From Streptomyces sp. CGMCC 4.7035 (GTDB taxonomy: Bacteria > Actinomycetota > Actinomycetes > Streptomycetales > Streptomycetaceae): 64,000 nucleotides of DNA. Positions 54,609 through 61,804 of the stretch are shown here, one piece after another. The stretch spans positions 3,534,001 to 3,598,000 of the forward strand of contig NZ_CP134053.1 in the NCBI RefSeq assembly GCF_031583065.1. The letters are read 5' to 3'. The translations under genes were made by a program, and so were the position numbers. The notes beneath the pieces were generated by a model. That model made no database searches. It was not told where the DNA came from and saw only the letters and a program-made list of their open reading frames with translations. The first letter of the stretch is position 1. Each line of letters starts with the position of its first letter.

Positions 54609-54907
54609 CGTGCGCTCCCCGCCATCAGGGGCCGCCCCTCGGGCACCGCCAGGGTCAGGTAGCGGACGAGGCTGCCGACTGTGTCGCCCTCGGCGCGAGT
54701 CGCCATGGCCAGCCAGTCCGCGATCTCCACCTCGCCGTACACCTCCCGGATGCGCTCGAAGAGTTCGGCCAGGTCCACCGAGTCCAGGCCGAGGTCGCCG
54801 GTGAGCCGGGAGCGCTCGGTGACCTCCCGGCCGGCCGTCTCGGGGCGTACGGCGACGAGTTGCTCGATCAGGGTCGTCATGAAGGCTTGCGCCCGGTCGT
54901 CCTGCAC
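54605..54907 (-). CDS. acyl carrier protein
   Basis: The protein has 100 aa from GTG 54907, favoured because AGGAG lies five bases upstream. ATG 54964 (119 aa) has only C-rich sequence before it, and ATG 54880 (91 aa) also lacks an SD. The 4'-phosphopantetheine site is Ser43 in GDLGLDSVDLAELFERI, and the rest (EVEIADWL, TVGSLVRYL) fits an ACP. It is the first gene of the minus-strand operon. Likely partners are the FAAL, the two ACAD-like proteins, the FkbH protein and the KAS III-like enzyme. Confidence 0.9.
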   Translation of the reverse strand: MQDDRAQAFMTTLIEQLVAVRPETAGREVTERSRLTGDLGLDSVDLAELFERIREVYGEVEIADWLAMATRAEGDTVGSLVRYLTLAVPEGRPLMAGSAR

Positions 54908-55020
54908 ATCCACTCCTGGAAGCCGAGAGAAACCGCTGCCTGCGGGTGCGGTGCCGTTCGCCATGGTGGGAGCGGGGGCTGTAGCGGCGGTTGCGCGGCG
55001 CGGGAGAGGCACGGGAGGGG

Positions 55021-55120
55021 GTGCGGTTCGGGCGTGGGGAAGGGGACCGGCGGTGCGGGAAGGGGTGCGGTTCGGGCGCGGGGAAGAGGTGCGGCGGTGC
55101 GCGAGAGGTGCGGTCCGGGC
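55021..55120. repeat. 44-bp tandem repeat, about 2.3 copies
   Basis: GTGCGGTTCGGGCG occurs at 55021 and 55065, and a variant (GTGCGGTCCGGGC) at 55108, giving periods of 44 and 43 bp. The sequence between them is also conserved (GGGGAAG...CGGCGGTGCG). It lies upstream of the ACP operon. Confidence 0.75.
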
Positions 55121-55170
55121 TCTGCCAGGACGGCGGAGCGGGCTGGGCGAAGTCCGCACGGTTCGGCAAC

Positions 55171-55272
55171 GCCCTGAAGGGGCGCGGGGCTGTATCGAAT
55201 ACGCGGCTACCGCCGCGTGGGCGTGACCAGCCACGACGGCGCAGCAGACAACCAACGACACATCGCGGCACT
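55171..55272 (-). repeat. dispersed Streptomyces repeat, copy B
   Basis: This is an inverted copy of 58277-58380. Both include the GGGGCGCGGGGCTGT block, the CGCGGCTACCGCCGCGTGGG block, GTGACCAGCCACGACGG and an end resembling CACATCGCGGCAC. It forms part of the tetR upstream region. Confidence 0.85.
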
Positions 55273-55305
55273 ACCGACGGAGCGCCAGGGTGCCGTTCCG
55301 GCCAT

Positions 55306-55327
55306 TTACGCTACGGCCGTTGCGAAA
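55306..55327. promoter_or_regulatory. 22-bp TetR operator site 1 (tetR promoter)
   Basis: A palindrome centred on ACGGCCGT (55313-55320), with arms TTACGCT and TGCGAAA. It agrees with its own complement at 18 of 22 positions. It is one of four related sites in the cluster and lies 47 bp before site 2. Confidence 0.7.
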
Positions 55328-55352
55328 AGCAGTCCACTCTCCCTACCCTCAA

Positions 55353-55374
55353 TAGCGAAACGGTCGTATCGAAA
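55353..55374. promoter_or_regulatory. 22-bp TetR operator site 2 (tetR promoter)
   Basis: Arms TAGCGAA and ATCGAAA flank ACGGTCGT (55360-55367). The shared core is ACGNNCGT with CG and AAA at fixed distances, as in site 1 and the two sites at 61.8 kb. It ends 22 bp before the tetR GTG. Confidence 0.7.
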
Positions 55375-55396
55375 TAACGCCGGGAAGGAACGACGC

Positions 55397-56044
55397 GTGA
55401 CAGCTCCCGTCGCCCGCAGAGGGCGCCCCCGCAGTGAGGACGCCGACGGACGGATCCTGGAGGCGGCGCGCGAGCTGCTGTTCGAGTGCGGGTACGACGG
55501 GTTCGCCATGGACGAGGTCGCCGCCCGTGGCCGGGTCGCGAAGACCACGCTCTACCGGCGCTGGCCCACCAAGGATCATCTGCTCGTCGCCCTGGTCGCC
55601 AGGATGCAGGACGAGGTGCCGGTCGCCGACACCGGGCACCTCAGACAGGACCTGGTCGACTACCTCACCGCGGTGGCGGACGGCCTCAACCGGATGAGAG
55701 CGGTCGGCCGCCGCGGCAACCCGGAGGACCGGTCGGCCGGTGTCGTCGCCGAGTTGGTCGCCGCGGCCGGCCGGCACCCGGACGTGGGCGAGGCCGTACG
55801 GGCCCTGTTCGCCCGCCGCAACATCCTCCCGCTGGCCCTGCTCGACCGGGCCCGCGAGCGAGGCGAACTGCGCCCCGGCGCCGATTCGGAGGCGGTCTTC
55901 GACCAGCTGGCCGGGGCCCTGTACTACCGGCTCCTGGTCACCGGCGCGCCCATCGGTGCCGAATACGTCGAGCGGCTGGTCGACCAGGTGCTCGCGGGAG
56001 CCGCAGGGCACACCACCCCCCACCCAGAGAGGACCCGGTCATGA
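55397..56044 (+). CDS. TetR/AcrR-family regulator of the cluster
   Basis: The protein has 215 aa from GTG 55397, with AAGGA nine bases upstream. Residues about 10-65 form the HTH: RGRPRSEDADGRILEAARELLFECGYDGFAMDEVAARGRVAKTTLYRRWPTKDHL. The C-terminal domain is of the TetR_C_16-like type seen in many Streptomyces cluster regulators (inference). Two 22-bp palindromes lie just upstream and two more in the hemerythrin promoter region, so autoregulation and control of the right part of the cluster are likely. It is coupled to a membrane-anchored SRPBCC protein (ATGA). Confidence 0.92.
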   Translation: MTAPVARRGRPRSEDADGRILEAARELLFECGYDGFAMDEVAARGRVAKTTLYRRWPTKDHLLVALVARMQDEVPVADTGHLRQDLVDYLTAVADGLNRMRAVGRRGNPEDRSAGVVAELVAAAGRHPDVGEAVRALFARRNILPLALLDRARERGELRPGADSEAVFDQLAGALYYRLLVTGAPIGAEYVERLVDQVLAGAAGHTTPHPERTRS

Positions 56045-56631
56045 CCCCCACCCAGGTCTTAGCCCGGCCCGCCCCGCCGACCACCGCCAAGCCCCGGCGC
56101 CGACGGCGCAGGTGGGCCCTGGTATCGCTGTCCGGATTGGCCGTCGTACTCGGCGGGTACACCTGGTGGACCCACACCCATGCGGTACGGCTCACCGCCT
56201 CCGTGGAGATCAAGGCCGCGCCGGAGGAGGTCTGGAAGGTGCTCACCGACTTCTCCGCCTATCCGCAGTGGAACCCCTTCATGACCCGGGGCGAGATCAC
56301 CTCGGGCGACCGGCTGCGCCCCGGTGCGACCATACGCATCCGGCTGGACCAGCCGAGCGGCACCTCGACGATGACCCCCGAGGTCCTCAGCGCACGCCCT
56401 GGCCATGAGCTGCGCTGGCTCGGCAAACTCGGCCCCGGCTGGCTCGTGGATGGCGAACACCGGTTCCTGATCGAGAAGGCGGGCCCCGGCGTCGTACGGC
56501 TCACCCAAAGCGAGAGCTTCACCGGTGTCCTCGTTCCGATCGCCGAGGGAAAGCTGCAGGACGAGACGCTGCCCAAGTTCCGGGCGATGAACTCGGCGCT
56601 GAAGGAGCGCGTGGAGTCGGCGCGGCGTTGA
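56041..56631 (+). CDS. membrane-anchored SRPBCC-domain protein
   Basis: The protein has 196 aa, coupled to tetR. A basic cluster (RRRRRR, about residues 19-24) and a hydrophobic stretch (WALVSLSGLAVVLGGYTWW) predict a single N-terminal membrane anchor. The rest is an SRPBCC domain: VEIKAAPEEVWKVLTDFSAYPQWNPFMTRGEI, LRWLGKLGPGWLVDGEHRFLIE and a final helix PKFRAMNSALKERVESARR. It resembles the SRPBCC protein at 61.2-61.6 kb (shared WNPF and C-terminal helix). A ligand-binding or cyclase role at the membrane is possible; unproven. Confidence 0.82.
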   Translation: MTPTQVLARPAPPTTAKPRRRRRRWALVSLSGLAVVLGGYTWWTHTHAVRLTASVEIKAAPEEVWKVLTDFSAYPQWNPFMTRGEITSGDRLRPGATIRIRLDQPSGTSTMTPEVLSARPGHELRWLGKLGPGWLVDGEHRFLIEKAGPGVVRLTQSESFTGVLVPIAEGKLQDETLPKFRAMNSALKERVESARR

Positions 56632-56666
56632 GCCGCGTGGAATCGGCGTGGTGATGAACACGTCCG

Positions 56667-56724
56667 GCGCAAGCACCGCTTAAGACCGCCCCAGGACGAT
56701 CCGGTCGCAGCGTACCGATCACGA
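56667..56724 (+). promoter_or_regulatory. SARP-type repeat and conserved promoter block of the KAS III-like gene
   Basis: GCGCAAG (56667-56673) and GCTTAAG (56678-56684) are 11 bp apart. GATCCGGTCGCAGC (56698-56711) and ACCGATCACGA (56714-56724) follow. The same elements in the same order occur at 61845-61901, about 80% identical by eye. The block ends 44 bp before the start codon, where a promoter belongs. Confidence 0.7.
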
Positions 56725-56768
56725 GACGACCCGCTCGAGAAGGACATCACTGCCGGAGAGGAGACACG

Positions 56769-57797
56769 ATGCGGTGGGAAGGTGTGTACGTCGCGGGTAC
56801 GGGGGTGTGGCTCGGCGAGCCCGAGTCCGCCCGCTCGGCCGTGGAGTCCGGTGCGTACGACGCGGAGCAGGCCGCGGCCGACGAGATCCTGTCCGTGTCC
56901 GTCGCCGAGGAGTCGACGGCCCCTCCAGACATGGCGATCCACGCCGCGACGACCGCACTCAAGCGGTCCGGCCTCGACGCGTCCGCGGTGGGCCTGCTGA
57001 TCCACAGCAGCATCTGGTTCCAGGGCGTCGAGATGTGGCCCGCCGCCTCGTACGTCGCCGCGCACGCCCTGGGCCGGGACGTGACCGCGTTCGGCTTCGA
57101 GCAGGAGTGCAACGGCGGCCTCGGCGCACTGGAGATCGCGGCCCGGCAGGTCGCTGCCGGCACCTCGGCCGCCATGGTCACCACCGCCGACCGGTTCGGC
57201 GCTCCGCTGGTGCAGCGGTGGAGCAGCGAGCCCGGCTTCGTCTACGGCGACGGTGGTACCGCCGTGCTGCTGTCCGCCGCCGGCGGCTTCGCCCGGCTGC
57301 TGTCCACCGCGAGCGGATCGGACAACTCCCTGGAGGCGGTGGTCCGGGGCGCGGCGCTGCGGCCGCTGCCCTCCGGCGAACCCCTGGACCTGCTGGGCCG
57401 CGTGCAGCACTTCGCGCGCGCCCACGGCAGCGTCCGGGAGGCGACGGAGCGGGTGGGCGCGGTAATGAACGCCGTCGTCGACACCGCCCTGGCCGACGCG
57501 GGCATCGGTCGGCAGGACGTGGCCCGGGTGGTGACCCTGGCCAGCGGGCGCAGCCGACTGCAGTGGCAGGTGCCGGTGCTGCTCGGCCTCCCCGTGGAGC
57601 GGTCCACGTGGGACTTTGCCCGCAAGGCCGGCCACCTGGGCGCCGGCGACCAGATCGCCGGCTTCAACCACCTTGTGGAAGCGGGGGTGTTGAGCGTTGG
57701 GGACCGTGTGCTGCTGGTCGGCGGCGGCTCCGGGTTCAGCTGCACCTGTGCTGTGCTGGAAATGGCCGAGGTACCCGAGTGGGAGCCCGTCGGCTGA
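56769..57797 (+). CDS. KAS III-like acyltransferase/ketosynthase
   Basis: The protein has 342 aa from ATG 56769, with GGAGAGGAG upstream. It has the thiolase fold of FabH-like proteins: VGLLIHSSIWFQGVEMWPAASYVA, GFEQECNGGLGALEIAARQVA with the nucleophile Cys114, VYGDGGTAVLLS and ARKAGHLGAGDQIAGFNHLV. The FabH His in the HQAN motif is not seen (VVTLASGRSRLQ instead), and the Asn motif is replaced by GHLGAGD (His289, Asp294). KAS III relatives such as CerJ use a Cys-His-Asp set to transfer acyl groups to O or N nucleophiles, so acyl transfer is more likely than chain extension. Confidence 0.88.
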   Translation: MRWEGVYVAGTGVWLGEPESARSAVESGAYDAEQAAADEILSVSVAEESTAPPDMAIHAATTALKRSGLDASAVGLLIHSSIWFQGVEMWPAASYVAAHALGRDVTAFGFEQECNGGLGALEIAARQVAAGTSAAMVTTADRFGAPLVQRWSSEPGFVYGDGGTAVLLSAAGGFARLLSTASGSDNSLEAVVRGAALRPLPSGEPLDLLGRVQHFARAHGSVREATERVGAVMNAVVDTALADAGIGRQDVARVVTLASGRSRLQWQVPVLLGLPVERSTWDFARKAGHLGAGDQIAGFNHLVEAGVLSVGDRVLLVGGGSGFSCTCAVLEMAEVPEWEPVG

Positions 57798-57846
57798 GGG
57801 GAATGACGAGTGGGGCCGGATGCGGTCCGACAGCGAGGGGAGAAGC

Positions 57847-58263
57847 ATGGTGACGATCGAGCCCACCGGGGCCACGAAGCGGGCCAGGTCGGTACCGATC
57901 CGGGTGGCCTGGGGAGTACTGGGGACGCTCCTGCTGGTCTGGGACGTCTTCGAGGCGGCCAAGCACGCGGGGTGGGTGATCCCGGCGGCCGTCCTCGGCG
58001 CGGCCCTGCCGGAGCTGGCCCGCCTGGCGGGCCTCGGCCAGGCCCATGAGCCGGGTCGGCTGCCCCCGAGGGCCGTACCCCTCTACAACTTGCTGCACCG
58101 TCCGCTGCCGCCGTTCGCGATCATGGTGGTCTTCTCGTTCCTCGGCGACAGCCCGGACGACATCGCGGCGCCCTTCACCTTCGGGATGTCCTGGCTGACC
58201 GTCATCGCACTCGGCCGTGCGCTGGGGTACGGGCTGCGTGCTCCGGACGGCAGCCTGCGGTAG
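57847..58263 (+). CDS. small membrane protein, DUF4260-like
   Basis: The protein has 138 aa from ATG 57847, with GGGAGA upstream. Three to four hydrophobic segments are present (about residues 20-38, 42-60, 85-105, 112-128). AVPLYNLLHRPLPPFAI resembles the Tyr-Asn/His-Pro motif of DUF4260 membrane proteins. Function unknown. It lies 49 bp after the KAS III-like gene and is probably cotranscribed. Confidence 0.65.
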   Translation: MVTIEPTGATKRARSVPIRVAWGVLGTLLLVWDVFEAAKHAGWVIPAAVLGAALPELARLAGLGQAHEPGRLPPRAVPLYNLLHRPLPPFAIMVVFSFLGDSPDDIAAPFTFGMSWLTVIALGRALGYGLRAPDGSLR

Positions 58264-58276
58264 CGCTCCGCTCGGA

Positions 58277-58380
58277 GTGCCGCGATGTGGCGTGGGTTGT
58301 CTGCTGCTCCGTCGTGGCTGGTCACGCCCACGCGGCGGTAGCCGCATATTCGGTACAGCCCCGCGCCCCTTTGGGGCGCT
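58277..58380 (+). repeat. dispersed Streptomyces repeat, copy C
   Basis: Inverted relative to copy B, with the core GTGGCTGGTCACGCCCACG also shared by copy A. Its end, GCGCCCC-TTT-GGGGCGC (58364-58380), is a perfect 7-bp hairpin that may terminate the KAS III-like/DUF4260 transcript. Confidence 0.85.
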
Positions 58381-58451
58381 GCCTCGCTGCCCGTACGCCT
58401 GGGCCCGTCGCCTTTCGAGGCTGCGGGCCCGTCGGTGTGTGGGGCCGGTGG

Positions 58452-58469
58452 GCTTTATTGGCGCGCAAG
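58452..58469 (+). promoter_or_regulatory. SARP-type heptamer pair upstream of the P450 gene
   Basis: GCTTTAT (58452-58458) and GCGCAAG (58463-58469) are 11 bp apart, with the same two heptamer types as at 56667 and 61845 but in reverse order. They lie 69 bp before the P450 start. Confidence 0.5.
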
Positions 58470-58537
58470 GCCTTGCTGCGAGCCTCGGCTGACAGTCCCG
58501 TACGCCAGCCCTTTCGTGAAGCACTGGAGGCCACACG

Positions 58538-59770
58538 ATGGACACTGCCTCAGCGCCCGCCGCCGAGACCCCTGCGGAGCCCGGGCTCCAGTACCCCTTC
58601 CACCGCCCCTCCGCCGTGCAGACGCCGCCCGTCTACGAGGAGTTGCGCGCCAAGTGCCCTGTGGCCCATGTCCGGCTGCCCAGCGGTGACGAGGGGTACG
58701 TGGTGAGCCGCTACGACGATGTCCGTACCGTCCTCGCGGACCCCAGGTTCAGCCGGGCGGCCATGCTGGCCGAGGGTGCCCCGCGGCTCACCGCGGCCCC
58801 GCCCATGGCCGGCAGCCTGTTCACCATGGACCCGCCCGAGCACACCCGGCTGCGCAAGCTCGTCTCGCGGGAGTTCACCGCCCGCCGGGTGCAGAACCTG
58901 CGCCCCCGTATCCAGGAGCTCACCGACTCACTGCTGGACGAGATGGAGAAGCTCTCCCCGCCCGTCGACCTCAACCCGGTCTTCGCGTTCCCGCTGCCCG
59001 TGATGGTCATCTGCGAGCTGCTCGGTGTGCCCTTCGAGGACCGGGACCGCTTCCGTGCCTGGTCCGACGCCTTCGTCTCGCTCACCTCGCACACCGCCGA
59101 GGAGGTGATGGAGCAGCGGATGGCGATGGTCAAGTACCTCGGTGAGCTGGTGCAGCGCAAGCGCGAGGAGCCCTCCGACGACCTCCTGGGCGCCCTGGTC
59201 CAGGTGCACGACGAGGACGGGGACCGGCTCAGCGAGCACGAGCTGATCACCATGGGCATCACCCTGCTGGTCGCCGGGCACGAGACCACGGTCAGCATGA
59301 TCGGTACCTGTGTGCTGACCCTGCTGAGGCATCCCGAGCACCTGGCCGCCGTGCGTGAGCGGCCCGAGACGATCGACCACGTGGTGGAGGAACTGCTGCG
59401 GATCAACCCCATCGGGGACGGCGGGCCGTTCCGCATCACGCTGGAGGACGTCGAAATCGCCGGTACGACCATCCCCAAGGGCAGTGGTGTGATCGCCTCG
59501 GTCTGCTCGGCCAACCAGGACGCGGAGCGCTTCGGGGAGACGGCCGGCTCCTTCGACCCGGCGCGGTCCTCGGCCTCCGCCCATCTGGCGTTCGGGCACG
59601 GTGCGCACTTCTGCCTCGGTGCCGCCCTCGCCCGCGCCGAACTGCAGATCGCCGTCTCGTCGCTGGTCCGCCGCTTCCCGCGGCTGAGCCTGGCCGAGGA
59701 GGTCGGCAGCCTCACCATGACCAGCGGCATGATGGTGCACGCCCTGACCGGTCTGCCGGTCACCTGGTGA
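58538..59770 (+). CDS. cytochrome P450
   Basis: The protein has 410 aa from ATG 58538, with GGAGG seven bases upstream. LLVAGHETT (I helix, residues 246-251: AGHETT) is the oxygen-activation motif, EELLR (285-288) the ExxR, and FGHGAHFCLGAALAR the heme loop with Cys359. It is a soluble class I bacterial P450 (CYP105/107-like in general look; the family cannot be fixed by eye). It needs ferredoxin from elsewhere, since no ferredoxin gene is adjacent. It probably hydroxylates or epoxidises the cluster product. Confidence 0.96.
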   Translation: MDTASAPAAETPAEPGLQYPFHRPSAVQTPPVYEELRAKCPVAHVRLPSGDEGYVVSRYDDVRTVLADPRFSRAAMLAEGAPRLTAAPPMAGSLFTMDPPEHTRLRKLVSREFTARRVQNLRPRIQELTDSLLDEMEKLSPPVDLNPVFAFPLPVMVICELLGVPFEDRDRFRAWSDAFVSLTSHTAEEVMEQRMAMVKYLGELVQRKREEPSDDLLGALVQVHDEDGDRLSEHELITMGITLLVAGHETTVSMIGTCVLTLLRHPEHLAAVRERPETIDHVVEELLRINPIGDGGPFRITLEDVEIAGTTIPKGSGVIASVCSANQDAERFGETAGSFDPARSSASAHLAFGHGAHFCLGAALARAELQIAVSSLVRRFPRLSLAEEVGSLTMTSGMMVHALTGLPVTW

Positions 59771-59792
59771 CCCGCGGACGGTGAACGAACGC

Positions 59793-59829
59793 CCGACGCC
59801 CGGATCCCTCGGCGGGATCCGGGCGTCGG
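59793..59829. terminator. strong bidirectional terminator
   Basis: A perfect 16-bp stem (59793-59808 with 59814-59829, CCGACGCCCGGATCCC and its complement) and a 5-base loop lie between the convergent P450 and flavin monooxygenase genes. Confidence 0.88.
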
Positions 59830-59848
59830 CGCGTTCAGTGCGCGTGAC

Positions 59849-61117
59849 TCAGGCGCGCGGAGCGGGCTCCTCCACCATCCGCCGGGCCACCCGGGGACCC
59901 GGCTGCTGCACCTGGAAGTACGCCCGCGACAGTACCCGCTGCTGCAGCGCGAAGTTGCGGTCCATGATCCGGTAGAGGGAGCGGCGGAAGACGCCGCCGA
60001 GCCGTCCCTCGAGCGCGAACAGCCGCTCCTGGCGCAGCTGCAGGGCGCGGGAGCGGTGTACGGACTCCTCCCGTGCGCTCTGGAAGGCCTCCCCGGCCTG
60101 CGCCAGCCGGTCCGGACCGCCGCCGGCGGTAAGCGCCCGCTCCACCAGCGGCGCCAGGGTGACGGCGTCGATGATCGCGTGGTTGACGCCCTGGCCGAGG
60201 ATCGGCGTCAGCGTGTGCGCGGCGTCCCCCATGAGGATCAGACCGCCTGTCGACCAACGGGGCACGACCGTGGTGAAGATGTCCAGCATCGAGGTGTCCG
60301 ACCAAGCCCGCACGGTGTCCCGTACCGCGTCCGACAGCTCGGGCGCGAGCCGGTCCAGACGCTCGTGGAGCGCGCCCAGCCCCTGGGCACGCAGGTCCTT
60401 CAGCCCGCCCTTGGGGATGTTGAGGCCCACCCGGACGCTGTCCGGATGGGTGGGGATGAACAGCCCGTGCTCGCCGCCTCGGATGCGGATGCGGTAGGTG
60501 TGGCCGTCCCACTCCTTCGGGAACGGGAGCCGCAGCCAGATGACGTCCCGGTCCAACGGCAGCTTCTGGTAGGGCAGTTTGGACAGCTCCCGGACCTTGC
60601 TGAACCGTCCGTCGGCCGCCACCGTCACAGCGGCCCGTACGGTGATCTCACCGTCGGGAGTGCGGGCGCGCACGCCTGTCACCGGGCCGTCCTCGCCCTT
60701 CTCGCGGAGCAGCCCCACGGCAGTGGCGGACTGACGGAGCGTGAAGCCCGGATGTTCCCGCCCGGCCTCGGCGAGGGCGGACAGCAGGGCCGGCTGCGGC
60801 AGTTCCACGGGGTAGGGGTGCGGGTAGGGGAACTGGGAGAGGTCGGCCCTGAGCACGACGCTGCCGGCGTCGACGATCTCCATGTGGTGCATCTGGACGT
60901 ACGTCCCCTCGAGCCGGTCGAGTAGTCCGAGCCGGTCCAGCATCCACACCGAGTCAGGGGAGACGGACTCGCCCCGGAACGACCGGTTGAAGTGCCCGCT
61001 CTGCTCCAGAACCACCACCGAAACGGAACGCTTGGCGAGCTCCACGGCGAGCGTGAGCCCGGCCGGACCCCCTCCCACCACGCACACCTGTGCGGTCAGC
61101 TCTGCTGTCATCGTCAT
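59849..61117 (-). CDS. FAD-dependent aromatic hydroxylase-like monooxygenase
   Basis: The protein has 422 aa. VCVVGGGPAGLTLAVELAKRSVSVVVLEQ is the GxGxxG FAD motif (about residues 12-40). FRGESVSPDSVWMLDRLGL follows, AADGRFSKVREL is the DG motif and GLILMGDAAHTLTPILGQGVNHAIIDAVTLAPLV the GD motif. This is the PHBH-type group A layout, also used by halogenases; the halogenase motif WxWxIP is absent. It probably hydroxylates a phenolic ring, as SrsC-type enzymes do on alkylresorcinols (family knowledge). It is cotranscribed with nothing downstream. The SRPBCC gene lies 47 bp upstream in the same direction. Confidence 0.92.
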   Translation of the reverse strand: MTMTAELTAQVCVVGGGPAGLTLAVELAKRSVSVVVLEQSGHFNRSFRGESVSPDSVWMLDRLGLLDRLEGTYVQMHHMEIVDAGSVVLRADLSQFPYPHPYPVELPQPALLSALAEAGREHPGFTLRQSATAVGLLREKGEDGPVTGVRARTPDGEITVRAAVTVAADGRFSKVRELSKLPYQKLPLDRDVIWLRLPFPKEWDGHTYRIRIRGGEHGLFIPTHPDSVRVGLNIPKGGLKDLRAQGLGALHERLDRLAPELSDAVRDTVRAWSDTSMLDIFTTVVPRWSTGGLILMGDAAHTLTPILGQGVNHAIIDAVTLAPLVERALTAGGGPDRLAQAGEAFQSAREESVHRSRALQLRQERLFALEGRLGGVFRRSLYRIMDRNFALQQRVLSRAYFQVQQPGPRVARRMVEEPAPRA

Positions 61118-61164
61118 GCTGCCTCTCCAGCGGAGTCATGGTCGGTCGATCGTGGGATCGCGGC

Positions 61165-61617
61165 CTAAAGCTCCCCTTGCAGCGCGGTGACGGACTCCAC
61201 CCGCTTCTTCAGCGCGTCGGTCAGGTCCTGGAAACCCTTCTCCGACGGGGTGATGACCGCACCGGAGAACGGCACCAGCAACCCGCTGAAGCACTCGCTC
61301 TGCAGCACCTGTGTGCCGCCGTCGCGCTCCGTCAGTTCGAAGCTGTGCACTCCGTCGAAGATGCCGGGCACGCCCAACCGGCCGCGCCAGCACAGTAGTC
61401 GGCCCGGCTCGCTGTGCAGCACGGTGGGCCGGAAGACCATCTCCCGTCCGTTTCCCGGCAGTCGGAAGCGCAGGGTCAGCCGGGCCCCGGGCGCGGCCCG
61501 CCCGGCGGCTTCGACGAGGAAGGGGTTCCACTCGTGGAATCGTTCGAAGTCGGACAGGACCGCCCATACTTGGTCGGTCGGCGCGGAGATGTGCACGGTT
61601 GACGAGATGCGACGCAT
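61165..61617 (-). CDS. SRPBCC-domain protein
   Basis: The protein has 150 aa. ISSTVHISAPTDQVWAVLSDFERFHEWNPFLVEAAG is the N-terminus, LLCWRGRLGVPGIFDGVHSFEL the middle and EKGFQDLTDALKKRVESV the final helix. It is a soluble relative of the membrane-anchored protein at 56.0-56.6 kb. Encoded just before the flavin hydroxylase, it may present or cyclise the hydroxylase substrate. ATG 61617 is preceded by AAGGAC. Confidence 0.83.
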   Translation of the reverse strand: MRRISSTVHISAPTDQVWAVLSDFERFHEWNPFLVEAAGRAAPGARLTLRFRLPGNGREMVFRPTVLHSEPGRLLCWRGRLGVPGIFDGVHSFELTERDGGTQVLQSECFSGLLVPFSGAVITPSEKGFQDLTDALKKRVESVTALQGEL

Positions 61618-61692
61618 GCGAGGTCCTTCCCGAGGCGTTGTCCGGCCACGCTAGCCGAGAGGCTCGAACAACCGCACCTACCAGGACTTTTG

Positions 61693-61720
61693 GCGCTAGT
61701 GACGCTTTAGCGGGCGCTCG
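61693..61720. promoter_or_regulatory. heptamer direct repeats, SARP type
   Basis: GCGCTAG-like text at 61693-61699 (GCGCTAG), GCTTTAG at 61704-61710 and GCGCTCG at 61714-61720 lie at about 11 and 10 bp spacing. They are on the SRPBCC side of the divergent region. Confidence 0.5.
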
Positions 61721-61758
61721 GGAGTCGATGCAGGGAACCGGCACAGGGAACCGGCCAA

Positions 61759-61780
61759 TTACGAAACTGCCGTTGCGTAA
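61759..61780. promoter_or_regulatory. 22-bp TetR operator site 3
   Basis: TTACG at the left end and CGTAA at the right end enclose AAAC and CGTTG elements. The site is symmetric at 18 of 22 positions and matches the sites at the tetR promoter. It lies 46 bp before site 4. Confidence 0.7.
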
Positions 61781-61804
61781 TGGAGGGGCGATTCCTATCC
61801 TGAA

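Larger units (their letters stand above)
54908..55396. other. divergent control region of the ACP operon and tetR
   Basis: These 489 bp hold no gene. From left to right they contain the operon promoter, 44-bp tandem repeats (55021-55120), copy B of a dispersed repeat (55171-55272) and two 22-bp operators before tetR. No SARP-type heptamer pair facing the ACP operon was found. Confidence 0.6.

Noticed and set aside
59849..61117. Flavin-dependent halogenase
   Set aside because: The GxGxxG and GD motifs are shared with halogenases, but the WxWxIP motif is not present, so a hydroxylase is the better call.
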